The notes under the pieces were generated by a model, which saw only the letters and a program-made list of their open reading frames with translations, ran no database searches and was not told the DNA's origin. The position numbers were made by a program, and so were the translations under genes. From Oscillospiraceae bacterium (lineage in GTDB: Bacteria > Bacillota > Clostridia > Oscillospirales > Ruminococcaceae), in the NCBI GenBank assembly GCA_900768735.1, contig CAAGDZ010000444.1, forward strand, positions 1 to 14,282: a DNA stretch of 14,282 nucleotides. The letters run 5' to 3'. Of the stretch, positions 1 through 7,474 are shown one piece after another. How positions within the stretch are numbered: position 1 is the first letter of the stretch; the number at the start of each line of letters is the position of its first letter.

Positions 1-20
1 GACGTGTGCTCTTCCGATCT
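1..20. other. Illumina adapter remnant (artefact)
   Basis: The first 20 bases match the 3' end of the Illumina TruSeq read-2 adapter, which ends in GTGCTCTTCCGATCT. The rapZ reading frame makes good family sense only from base 21 onward: AT-GTG-CGC is the end of the Asp-Val-Arg typical of RapZ, so the genomic sequence starts exactly at the adapter junction. It should be trimmed and not read as biology. Confidence 0.96.
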
Positions 21-331
21 ATGTGCGCTGTCTGCCGAACCCTTTTTACATACCCGAGCTTAAAACCAAGACCGGACTTGATAAAGAGGTAAGGGATTAT
101 GTTATGCAGTTTGAAAGCTCGCAGACGCTACAGACAAAGCTGTCCGACCTTATCGACTTTCTTATTCCGCAGTACCTGCACGAGGGCAAGAGCCAGCTTG
201 TCATAGCCTTCGGCTGTACCGGCGGAAAGCACCGCAGCGTTACCTTTGCGGAGAATATGTGTGAGCATATCTGCAAAAATCACCTCAAGGCGAGGGTTCT
301 GCACCGCGATATAAACAAAACGAACAAATAA
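21..331 (+). CDS. rapZ: RapZ (YvcJ family) nucleotide-binding protein, C-terminal part only
   Basis: This is the last ~103 codons of a RapZ/YvcJ protein; the family is about 290 residues long, so the N-terminal P-loop kinase-like domain lies off the contig. What remains is the C-terminal domain, with the family signatures RCLPNPFYIPELK at its start and VIAFGCTGGKHRSVTFAE near the end. In E. coli this domain binds the small RNA GlmZ and the signal metabolite glucosamine-6-phosphate. In Firmicutes YvcJ is a nucleotide-binding protein tied to competence and envelope metabolism. The GTG at 23 is an internal valine codon, not a start. The gene ends 35 bases before whiA, on the same strand. In Bacillus yvcK lies between the two; here it is absent. 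The truncation is due to the contig edge and is not a pseudogene. Confidence 0.95.
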
Positions 332-366
332 AGCAACAATTCTGCCAAAGGGAGGAATGATAAAGG

Positions 367-1242
367 ATGTCCTTTGCCGCCGACATAAAGAACGAGCTTT
401 GCAAAGCGGAGCACAGCAAAAAGCAGCTGTATCTGCTTGCAAAGGGCGCGGCTTTTGCCATGAGCGAAAACGGCGAAGAATGTTTTTTCCAGACAGAGAA
501 TAAAAGGGTCGCGGACTGTATAGCACAGGGCTTTTCGCATGCAGACGAAAAGCCGCGCTTTTCGGTCGGTAAAGCCGAAAAGACCGCGTCGGGACGACGC
601 GCGGGCGTATTCTATACCGTCACCCTTTATGATAAAGGCTTTGCAAAGACTCTCCCCGACTGCTCGGACGACGACGCGTTCGGAGTGTTTTTGCGGGGCG
701 TTTTTTTGGTGTGCGGCTTTGCGGCAAACCCCGAAAAGGGCTACCAGCTTGAGCTGTTTTTACACGACAGGGAAAAGTGCCGTCTGCTGGCGCAGCTTAT
801 CGAGGAACACGGCATGACGGTAAAGCAGTCCTCGCGGCGCGGCAGCAGCTTTTTATACATAAAGGAGAGCGAAAAAATCTCCGATATGCTCACCTACATG
901 GGCGCTATGATGCAGGCTATGGAGATAATGAACGTAAAGATTTACAAAGAGGTCAGAAACAACGTAAACCGCACGGTAAACTGCGAGGCAGCAAACCTCG
1001 ACAAGACCATAGCCGCCGCCGCAAAGCAGACAGACGACATAAACTACATTTTTGACACAAAGGGGCGCGGGTATCTCACGGACGAGCTTTTGCAGGTAGC
1101 CGAGATACGGCTGAAATCGCCCGAGCTGTCGCTGAGCGATATAGGAAAGCTTTTAGAGCCGCCGATAAGCCGAAGCGGAGTAAACCACCGCCTTAAAAAA
1201 ATCGGCGAAATCGCGGCGAGGCTCCGCGCAGGAAAGGAATAG
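367..1242 (+). CDS. whiA: WhiA-family DNA-binding regulator
   Basis: This 291-residue protein matches the usual length and layout of WhiA. It opens with the typical MSFAADIKNELC. An N-terminal region related to LAGLIDADG homing endonucleases is followed by a C-terminal helix-turn-helix at about residues 254-281 (LSLSDIGKLLEPP, then SRSGVNHRLKKI). In actinomycetes WhiA controls sporulation septation; in Firmicutes it binds the chromosome and influences division and chromosome segregation. The start is fixed by a strong ribosome binding site (AAAGGGAGG, 347-355), 11 bases before the ATG. The ribosome binding site of dnaE (GGAAAGGA, 1231-1238) lies inside the last codons of whiA, so the two are translated from one message. 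The rapZ-whiA pairing supports the call. Confidence 0.96.
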   Translation: MSFAADIKNELCKAEHSKKQLYLLAKGAAFAMSENGEECFFQTENKRVADCIAQGFSHADEKPRFSVGKAEKTASGRRAGVFYTVTLYDKGFAKTLPDCSDDDAFGVFLRGVFLVCGFAANPEKGYQLELFLHDREKCRLLAQLIEEHGMTVKQSSRRGSSFLYIKESEKISDMLTYMGAMMQAMEIMNVKIYKEVRNNVNRTVNCEAANLDKTIAAAAKQTDDINYIFDTKGRGYLTDELLQVAEIRLKSPELSLSDIGKLLEPPISRSGVNHRLKKIGEIAARLRAGKE

Positions 1243-1248
1243 CACGGT

Positions 1249-4200
1249 ATGAGCGGATTTGTTCATCTTCATGTACACAGCGAGTTCAGCCTTCTTGACG
1301 GCGCGTGCCGTATAAGAGGGCTTGTAAGCCGTGTAAAGGAGATGGGACAGACCGCTGTCGCTATTACCGACCACGGCGTCATGTACGGCTGTATTGACTT
1401 TTATAATGAATGTATTGCGAACGGGATAAAGCCTATCATCGGGTGCGAGGTGTATGTTGCGCCGCGCACCCGCTTTGACAAAACCACAAAAGAGGATTTA
1501 AAGCCGTATCACCTGATACTGCTGTGCAAGGACAACACAGGCTATCACAATCTGTCAAAGCTTGTGTCGCTGGGCTTTACAGAGGGCTTTTACGGCAAGC
1601 CGAGAGTAGACCGCGAGCTGCTTGAAAAATACTCAAACGGTCTTATATGTATGTCGGCGTGCCTGTCGGGAGAGATACCGCGTTTACTGCTCGCGGGGCG
1701 CTACGGCGACGCAAAAGCGGTGGTCGCGGAGTACAAGAAGATTTTCGGCGAGGAAAACTACTATATTGAGATACAAAACCACGGCATAGACGAACAGAAG
1801 AAGATACTGCCGTATCTTATAAGGCTTGCAAAGGACACCTCTACCCCGCTTGCCGCTACAAACGACGCACACTATCTGACAAAGCCGGACAGCTATGTGC
1901 AGAGGGTGCTTACCTGCATAGCGACCAACACGACGCTGAATGACGAGAGCGCCCTGCACTTTCCTACCGACGAGTTTTATCTGAAAACCGAGCAGGAGAT
2001 GGCGGCTATGTTCCCGCCCGAGTCTATAGAAAACACCGTAAAAATAGCCGAGCGGTGCAACGTGAGCTTCCGGTTCGGGCACACCGTACTCCCCTACTTT
2101 AAAGCGCCCGGCTATGACAGCAACGACGAGTATTTTGATATGCTGGTAAAAAGGGGCGCTGTAGAGCGCTACGGTGAAAATCCGCCCGCCGAAATACGCG
2201 GAAGGATAGAATACGAAACCTCGGTCATACGCAAGATGGGATATATCGACTATTTTCTGATAGTTGCAGATTTTATCGCCTACGCACGGTCAAAAGGGAT
2301 TGCAGTAGGTCCCGGTCGAGGCTCGGGCGCGGGCAGCGTATGCGCCTATTGTCTTAAAATCACCGATATAGACCCTATACGCTTTGATTTGCTGTTCGAG
2401 CGGTTTTTAAACCCCGAGAGGGTGAGTATGCCCGACTTTGACGTCGATTTCTGCTACATCAGGCGGCAGGAGGTAATCGACTATGTAATAGACAAGTACG
2501 GGCGCGACCATGTGGCGCAGATTATTACCTTCGGCACGATGGCGGCGCGCGGTGCGATACGCGACGCGGGCAGAGCTATGGGTCTTCCCTACGCAAAGGT
2601 GGACAGCGTGGCGCGGCTTATACCGATGTCACTTCACGGCACGATAGATGGCGCGCTGAAAACCGAAAAGGAGCTTGTAAAGCTCGCCGCCTCAGACGAC
2701 GAAATCTCGCGGCTAATAGAAACCGCGCAGAAGATAGAGGGCATGGCGCGCAACACCTCGATACATGCGGCAGGCATAGTAATCACCCGCGAGCCGGTCA
2801 CCGAGTATGTGCCGCTGTATAAAAACGGCGACGAAACCGTGACGCAGTACACTATGGGTACTTTAGAGCGGCTCGGACTGCTTAAAATGGACTTTCTCGG
2901 ACTGCGCTACCTCACCGTCATACAGGACTGCTGTAAGGCGGTGCAAAGGCAAAGCCCCGGCTTTGAGATAGAAAAAATCCCCGAGGATGACGAGCAGACC
3001 TATAAGATGATGTCGGAGGGCGGCACGCTCGGCATATTCCAGTTTGAAAGCGGCGGCATGACGGCGCTGCTGTCGCGCATGAAGCCGCGCTCGATAGAGG
3101 ATCTGACCGCGGCGCTGTCGCTGTACCGGCCGGGGCCTATGGACTCGATACCGCAGTATCTCGAAAACCGCCGCCACCCCGAAAAAATCAGATACAAGCA
3201 CCCGCTTTTAAAAGATATACTCGATGTGACCTACGGCTGTATAGTGTATCAGGAACAGGTAATGACTATATGCAGGCGGCTTGCGGGGTACTCCTACGGC
3301 AGGGCGGATATTTTGCGCCGCGCTATGTCGAAGAAAAAGCAGGATGTGATGATAAAGGAGCGCGAGACCTTTGTCAGCGGTGCGGAGAAAAACGGCGTAG
3401 ATAGCAAGACGGCAAACGAGATTTTTGACGATATGCTGAGCTTTGCGTCCTACGCGTTCAACAAGTCGCACGCGGCGGCTTATTCCGTCCTCGCCTACCG
3501 CACGGCTTATCTCAGGTGTCACCACTACAAGGAATATATGGTAGCCCTGCTCACAAGCGTTATAGGTCAGAGCGGAAAGACCGCCGAATATATAAACGAT
3601 TTGTCGGAGCATGGAATAAAGCTGCTCCAGCCGAATGTAAACAAGAGCATGACCGCCTTTTCGTCGGAGAGCGGCGGAGTGCGCTTCGGACTGCTCGCGA
3701 TAAAGAATCTCGGTGAAAACGTGATAGCGGAGATTATTGAGGAGCGCGATACAAAGCCGTTTTCCAGCCTGTACGATTTTTGTGACAGAATGTCAAAGCA
3801 CGGCATAAACAAGCGCGCGGTGGAGTCGCTGATAAAAAGCGGCGCGCTCGACTGCACCGGCAGTAACCGCCGCGAGATGATGCTGTCGTTTGAGATGATG
3901 CTCGACAGCCTTTCACAGCGAAAGGATATAGAGGGTCAGCTCGACTTTTTCTCTGACGGCGAGGGCGAAAATGACAGCCTTGCGGATTATAAAATGCAAA
4001 AGGCTGACGAGTACCCCAAGCAGCAGCTGCTTATGATGGAAAAGGAGATGCTCGGCATATATATTTCGGGGCACCCGACCGACGGGTACAAAAAGGTCAT
4101 ACGCGAGCTGTCCTGCACGTTTGTGGCAAACGCTGTCGCCGAGCGGCGGGAGAACGTAAGGGTAAAGATAATCGCGATGCTCTCCTCAAAGCGCATCTAT

Positions 4201-4689
4201 GTCACAAAGCAGAACAAGACTATGTGCTTTTTAGTGATAGAGGACATAAGCGGCGAGATGGAAGCGATTTTATTTGCGAGCGGGTACGAAGCCTACGCCG
4301 CAAAGCTTGTTGAGGGCGGTATTTTTCTGTTCGAGGGAACGCTGTCAAGTGAGGACGACAAGGACGCAAAGCTGCTGATAAACAGCATTTCGGACGTGCC
4401 TGAAAGATCGGACGGAAAAGGAGTGCCTGCGGCGTACGCAGTACCCGCAAAGCCTGCTGATAAGGGCGGGCAGACGCTGTATATAAAATTTGCGGACAGG
4501 CAGGACGAGAAAATCCCGCGGGTAAAACAGCTCTTAAAACAGAACAGGGGCGGCACGGCTGTTAAAATCTGCTTTGAAAAAAGCAGGGAAACAATACCGC
4601 TCCCGCCGCAGAGTTTTGTTAGGCTTTCACAGGAATTTATCACAATCTTAAGTGAAATCTGCGGAAATAGCAATATAATTTTAAAATAA
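1249..4689 (+). CDS. dnaE: DNA polymerase III alpha subunit (DnaE type)
   Basis: This is the replicative C-family polymerase, 1146 residues and full length. The N-terminal PHP domain starts with HLHVHSEFSLLDG (residues 6-18). The palm carries GPGRGSGAGSVCAY from residue 354 and MPDFDVDF, where Asp398 and Asp400 are the likely metal-binding pair; Asp548 in LLKMDFLGL is the third catalytic aspartate. FNKSHAAAY (from residue 737) is a further family signature. A helix-hairpin-helix region lies around 839-870 and an OB fold around 969-1045, the order expected for DnaE rather than PolC, whose 3'-5' exonuclease insert is missing. Translation starts only 6 bases after the whiA stop, using a ribosome binding site inside whiA. 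Nothing looks broken. Clostridia usually carry PolC as well, so DnaE may serve lagging-strand or primer-extension synthesis, but that gene is not in the window. Confidence 0.97.
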   Translation: MSGFVHLHVHSEFSLLDGACRIRGLVSRVKEMGQTAVAITDHGVMYGCIDFYNECIANGIKPIIGCEVYVAPRTRFDKTTKEDLKPYHLILLCKDNTGYHNLSKLVSLGFTEGFYGKPRVDRELLEKYSNGLICMSACLSGEIPRLLLAGRYGDAKAVVAEYKKIFGEENYYIEIQNHGIDEQKKILPYLIRLAKDTSTPLAATNDAHYLTKPDSYVQRVLTCIATNTTLNDESALHFPTDEFYLKTEQEMAAMFPPESIENTVKIAERCNVSFRFGHTVLPYFKAPGYDSNDEYFDMLVKRGAVERYGENPPAEIRGRIEYETSVIRKMGYIDYFLIVADFIAYARSKGIAVGPGRGSGAGSVCAYCLKITDIDPIRFDLLFERFLNPERVSMPDFDVDFCYIRRQEVIDYVIDKYGRDHVAQIITFGTMAARGAIRDAGRAMGLPYAKVDSVARLIPMSLHGTIDGALKTEKELVKLAASDDEISRLIETAQKIEGMARNTSIHAAGIVITREPVTEYVPLYKNGDETVTQYTMGTLERLGLLKMDFLGLRYLTVIQDCCKAVQRQSPGFEIEKIPEDDEQTYKMMSEGGTLGIFQFESGGMTALLSRMKPRSIEDLTAALSLYRPGPMDSIPQYLENRRHPEKIRYKHPLLKDILDVTYGCIVYQEQVMTICRRLAGYSYGRADILRRAMSKKKQDVMIKERETFVSGAEKNGVDSKTANEIFDDMLSFASYAFNKSHAAAYSVLAYRTAYLRCHHYKEYMVALLTSVIGQSGKTAEYINDLSEHGIKLLQPNVNKSMTAFSSESGGVRFGLLAIKNLGENVIAEIIEERDTKPFSSLYDFCDRMSKHGINKRAVESLIKSGALDCTGSNRREMMLSFEMMLDSLSQRKDIEGQLDFFSDGEGENDSLADYKMQKADEYPKQQLLMMEKEMLGIYISGHPTDGYKKVIRELSCTFVANAVAERRENVRVKIIAMLSSKRIYVTKQNKTMCFLVIEDISGEMEAILFASGYEAYAAKLVEGGIFLFEGTLSSEDDKDAKLLINSISDVPERSDGKGVPAAYAVPAKPADKGGQTLYIKFADRQDEKIPRVKQLLKQNRGGTAVKICFEKSRETIPLPPQSFVRLSQEFITILSEICGNSNIILK

Positions 4690-4712
4690 ATCGAAATTTG
4701 TGAATTTTCCCC

Positions 4713-4741
4713 TTGACTTAATTGCGTTTTAGGAGTAAACT
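4713..4741 (+). promoter_or_regulatory. Sigma-A promoter for pfkA
   Basis: TTGACT (4713-4718) and TAAACT (4736-4741) are separated by exactly 17 bases, in the gap after the dnaE stop. Transcription should start near 4748 and give a ~45-base leader. The leader contains a tiny GGGG-TAT-CCCC hairpin (4763-4773) directly before the pfkA ribosome binding site. It makes pfkA a separate transcription unit from whiA-dnaE. Confidence 0.75.
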
Positions 4742-4793
4742 GAAAGATGTGTAAATAATCTAGGGGTATCCCCAAGGAAGGATGTACGATAAT

Positions 4794-5753
4794 ATGAAAA
4801 AAATAGGTGTTTTGACAAGCGGCGGCGACGCTCCGGGAATGAATGCCGTAATCCGTGCCGTAACAAGAGCAGGTATCTCAAAGGGCATGGAGGTAGTTGG
4901 CATCCGCAGAGGCTATAACGGCCTTATCAACGGAGATATTGTCGAGCTTAACGCAAGAAGCGTGTCAGACATTATCCAGCGCGGCGGCACAATGCTTTAT
5001 ACTGCAAGATGCGCCGAGTTCAGATACGAGGAGGGTCTCCAGAAGGCAAAGCAGACCTGCATCGAAAACGGTATCGAGGGTATTGTGGTTGTAGGCGGCG
5101 ACGGCTCGTTCAGAGGTGCGGCTGACCTTTCTGCAAGAGGTATTCTCTGCGTAGGCGTACCCGGCACTATCGACAACGATATTTCCATGACAGAATATAC
5201 CATAGGCTATGACACAGCGATGAACACAGCTATGGAGATGGTTGACAAGCTGAGAGATACCGCACAGTCGCACGACAGATGCTCGGTTGTTGAGGTTATG
5301 GGCAGAAATGCCGGCTATATTGCGCTTAACACAGGTATCGCCTGCGGCGCGACATATATCATCACCAAGGAAGAGCCCTACACCATGAACGACGTAATCA
5401 ACAAGATTATCGAGGGTCAGAAGACGGGCAAGCACCACTTTATCATAGTTGTTGCCGAGGGTATCGGAAATTCCGAGCAGATTGCAAAGGAAATCGAGCA
5501 GGCAACGGGCGTAGAGAGCCGTGCTACAATTCTCGGTCACGTTCAGAGAGGCGGCAGCCCGACGGTACGCGACAGAGTAGAGGCAAGCCAGCTCGGCTAT
5601 TATGCGGTTGAGCTTTTGTCAAACGGCATAGGCAACCGCGTTGTAGGTCTTCAGAACAACAAGGTCGTAGACTATGACATTCAGGAAGCGCTGAAGATGA
5701 CAAAGTCGTTCGACCACAAGCTCTATGAGATTGCAAACGAAATCAGCTTCTGA
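4794..5753 (+). CDS. pfkA: ATP-dependent 6-phosphofructokinase
   Basis: It phosphorylates fructose-6-phosphate to fructose-1,6-bisphosphate, the committed step of glycolysis. The 319-residue length and residue numbers match the classical bacterial enzyme: GVLTSGGDAPGMN at 5-17, GGDGS at 101-105, and TIDND with catalytic Asp127. Gly104 and Gly124 mark it as ATP-dependent; pyrophosphate-dependent relatives carry Asp and Lys there. I chose the ATG at 4794 rather than the upstream in-frame ATG at 4782. The ribosome binding site AAGGAAGG (4774-4781) abuts 4782 but lies 12 bases from 4794, and 4794 reproduces the standard numbering. In the effector site Arg21, Arg25, Arg154, Lys213 and His215 are kept, but position 54 is Ala, 187 is Thr (Glu in E. 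coli) and 211 is Thr, so classical PEP/ADP control may be altered. An unknown lipoprotein gene follows. Confidence 0.97.
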   Translation: MKKIGVLTSGGDAPGMNAVIRAVTRAGISKGMEVVGIRRGYNGLINGDIVELNARSVSDIIQRGGTMLYTARCAEFRYEEGLQKAKQTCIENGIEGIVVVGGDGSFRGAADLSARGILCVGVPGTIDNDISMTEYTIGYDTAMNTAMEMVDKLRDTAQSHDRCSVVEVMGRNAGYIALNTGIACGATYIITKEEPYTMNDVINKIIEGQKTGKHHFIIVVAEGIGNSEQIAKEIEQATGVESRATILGHVQRGGSPTVRDRVEASQLGYYAVELLSNGIGNRVVGLQNNKVVDYDIQEALKMTKSFDHKLYEIANEISF

Positions 5754-5829
5754 TTTTGCTTATAAATTACACCGTACAGCACAAAGCATCATCGTTTAAA
5801 TAATCATCTCGCAAAAGGACAGCTTACTC

Positions 5830-6543
5830 ATGAAAAAATCGGTAATTATTGCTCTGACAGCTTTTCTTGCTTTGCTTCTCGGCGGCTGTGCTGACGTCGG
5901 ACAGTCGAAAGCAGGCTCGGACAGCACCGTATCGCAAAACAGCGCTATTGAAAGCTGTGAAAGCGGCGAAAGCAAAGCCTTTGTATCGGAGTATCCCCCG
6001 CTTAATGAGGAAAATGTCCCGTTCGACCCCGACGCTTCATTTTTGACTGACTGCAAAAAGTATTATGCGACGGTCACCGAGGCCGAGGCGCTGGGATATA
6101 CCTTTTCGGTATGCGGCGAAATGATAAACAACAACGCCGAATATTATGCGGGAAATTGTGCGCTTTACGCGTTTAAAGACGGTAATATGTTTCACGCTGC
6201 CGCTTTGCCGCAGGACGGCGGAGATGGCGGTATGAAATACGTCAAGGTGGATATTGATTCCGTTTTAAAGGCTTATACGATGACTGACGGAGATAAAGAA
6301 TATCCGCTTTGCGTAGTTACCTTACAGAGCATATATGACGGTCAGCCTGCGCTCTCGCGCTTTTACACCGTCGACGATGATGAAGTAAGGTATTTCAGCG
6401 CAAGCGAGGAAATTATAACGCCCTGTCAGGCAGAAAACCTGTCTGATGATTATACTGTTGAGGGAAACACCCTCACCGACACAAAGCTTAATGTAAAATA
6501 TACATTTGACTTTGAAAAGCTTACGGTTGTCACCGTGCCGTAA
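5830..6543 (+). CDS. Putative lipoprotein of unknown function
   Basis: I do not recognise this family. The 237-residue product begins MKKSVIIALTAFLALLLGGC, a short positive N-terminus, a hydrophobic stretch and an LGGC lipobox, so it should be exported, lipidated on Cys20 and anchored to the outer face of the membrane. A Ser/Gly/Glu-rich linker (about 21-55) follows, then a mixed acidic domain of about 180 residues with many Tyr and Asp and no motif I can name. The ribosome binding site AAAAGGA (5813-5819) lies 10 bases before the ATG. It is 76 bases downstream of pfkA, with no strong terminator between them, so it may be cotranscribed with pfkA; a functional link is not implied. No terminator is visible after it before the folT leader. 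Confidence 0.85.
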   Translation: MKKSVIIALTAFLALLLGGCADVGQSKAGSDSTVSQNSAIESCESGESKAFVSEYPPLNEENVPFDPDASFLTDCKKYYATVTEAEALGYTFSVCGEMINNNAEYYAGNCALYAFKDGNMFHAAALPQDGGDGGMKYVKVDIDSVLKAYTMTDGDKEYPLCVVTLQSIYDGQPALSRFYTVDDDEVRYFSASEEIITPCQAENLSDDYTVEGNTLTDTKLNVKYTFDFEKLTVVTVP

Positions 6544-6569
6544 AATCGGCAGAACATATTTTATTTTGC

Positions 6570-6588
6570 TATCTATATTATATAGATA
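6570..6588. promoter_or_regulatory. AT-rich palindrome upstream of the folT riboswitch, possible -10 region
   Basis: TATCTATA (6570-6577) and TATAGATA (6581-6588) form a perfect inverted repeat around TTA. The folT leader must begin between here and the aptamer, and TATTAT or TATATA within this block could serve as a -10 box, but I see no matching -35 box. Just downstream, GCGGA-TTT-TCCGC and AGAGC-ATCT-GCTCT (around 6620-6632) can form small hairpins before the aptamer. Their role is unknown. Confidence 0.3.
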
Positions 6589-6640
6589 TACAGCGGCGCG
6601 GATTTTCCGCTCCGCATAGAGCATCTGCTCTGCATTAACT

Positions 6641-6740
6641 GTACAGAGTAGGATAATGCGCGTAAAGTGCCCGAGGGACGGGGAGTTGTCCTCGGGACGA
6701 ACACCACACGGTGGCGGTGCATTGTCCGCATCTCGCTGTT
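6641..6740 (+). promoter_or_regulatory. Tetrahydrofolate (THF, folT-motif) riboswitch aptamer
   Basis: The stretch matches the published folT motif, in particular the Eubacterium siraeum aptamer. It has AGAGTAGGATAATGCGCGT, then AAAGTG, a hairpin with a GGGGAGTTG loop, then ACGAA, CGGTGCATT and GCATCTCG. Pairings visible: P1 ACAG (6643-6646) with CTGT (6736-6739); GGATAATGC (6651-6659) with GCATTGTCC (6719-6727), one G-U pair; CCCGAGG-G-AC (6670-6679) with GTCCTCGGG (6688-6696), one bulged G; and CACC-ACAC-GGTG (6702-6713). THF riboswitches sense reduced folates and normally switch off folate transport or synthesis genes when folate is plentiful. The next gene is the folate transporter folT, as expected for this class. 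Confidence 0.95.
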
Positions 6741-6811
6741 GCATAAAATGAGATAACGCCATATTTATCCCGAGTTATGCGATTGCGTAAATCATCGTAG
6801 ATTTAAGGAGG
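6741..6811 (+). promoter_or_regulatory. Leader between riboswitch aptamer and folT ribosome binding site
   Basis: In some THF riboswitches the ribosome binding site lies in or beside the aptamer; here about 65 bases intervene. GCATAA (6741-6746) pairs with TTATGC (6775-6780), and GATAA (6752-6756) with TTATC (6765-6769), forming an interrupted hairpin without a T tract. TAAATC (6788-6793) pairs with GATTTA (6800-6805), a second hairpin whose 3' side touches the ribosome binding site AAGGAGG (6805-6811). I find neither an intrinsic terminator nor an obvious anti-Shine-Dalgarno, so the switching mechanism is unresolved; translational control through the second hairpin is the simplest guess. Confidence 0.5.
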
Positions 6812-6816
6812 TAAAT

Positions 6817-7449
6817 ATGGCATTTTTTCTTAATTTCAAAAAATCATTTCAGGAGCTGAAGTCGGTTCGCTGTCTTACGGTGACGGCTCTGCTTATCGGC
6901 GTGTCCATCGCGCTGAAATTCCTGCTTATTCAGCCGTCGGAGACGCTGAAAATAAGCTTTTCGTTTGTGGGGCTTGCCGCTATCGGTATGCTCTACGGTC
7001 CGACGGTTGCGGGACTTGCGGGAATAGTCACCGATGTGCTGGGCTTTTTAGTAAAGCCGACCGGCGCGTTTTCGCCGATATTCACGGTGGTGGAGCTTAC
7101 GGGCGGCGTTATATACGGCATATTCCTGTATAAGCTTAACCCCGCAAAGCTCGACTTTTCAAGCGGCTCGGCATTTTTGTCGGGACTTAAAACAAACAGC
7201 GTACAGGTGCTGAGAATAATCGGCGCAAAATTTACGATAAACCTTGTCTGCAACGTGTTTATGAACACCGCGGCTATGGTTATCATGGGTTATTTTGCAC
7301 CCGAGGTATTCTGGATAAAGATAGGCGAGCGCATTATTAAAAATGCCGTTATGCTTCCTATTGAGGTATTCATTCTACTGCTTGTTCTCTACCCTGTTAT
7401 GATAGCCTACCGCGCGGCGTTCAGACACACACGCAGTATCGCGAAATAA
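6817..7449 (+). CDS. folT: Folate ECF transporter S component FolT
   Basis: This 210-residue membrane protein is the substrate-binding (S) subunit of an energy-coupling factor transporter. It would dock on the shared EcfA-EcfA'-EcfT module, encoded elsewhere, to import folate. Hydrophobic segments are visible at about 19-38, 47-62, 64-80, 88-105, a stretch near 133-155 and the C-terminal region near 175-198, about six spans as usual for S components. The region IGMLYGPTVAGLAGIVTD and the following VKPTGAFSP are typical of the FolT family. The THF riboswitch upstream independently supports folate as substrate. The ribosome binding site AAGGAGG (6805-6811) lies 5 bases before the ATG. proC follows after 25 bases, so the two are probably one transcript. 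Confidence 0.95.
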   Translation: MAFFLNFKKSFQELKSVRCLTVTALLIGVSIALKFLLIQPSETLKISFSFVGLAAIGMLYGPTVAGLAGIVTDVLGFLVKPTGAFSPIFTVVELTGGVIYGIFLYKLNPAKLDFSSGSAFLSGLKTNSVQVLRIIGAKFTINLVCNVFMNTAAMVIMGYFAPEVFWIKIGERIIKNAVMLPIEVFILLLVLYPVMIAYRAAFRHTRSIAK

Positions 7450-7474
7450 ACTGACTGTAGAAAGGTTTTTTACT

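Noticed and set aside
4782..4793. Upstream in-frame ATG as the pfkA start
   Set aside because: The ribosome binding site directly abuts this ATG, leaving no spacing, and the four extra residues break the standard PfkA numbering that the ATG at 4794 reproduces.
4965..5540. Minus-strand open frame of 191 codons opposite pfkA
   Set aside because: Cys/His-rich random composition, no ribosome binding site, antisense to a conserved gene.
5740..5756. Hairpin AAATCAG-CTT-CTGATTT over the pfkA stop as a terminator
   Set aside because: The stem is short and AT-rich, and only a weak T stretch interrupted by GC follows; transcription may well continue into the lipoprotein gene.
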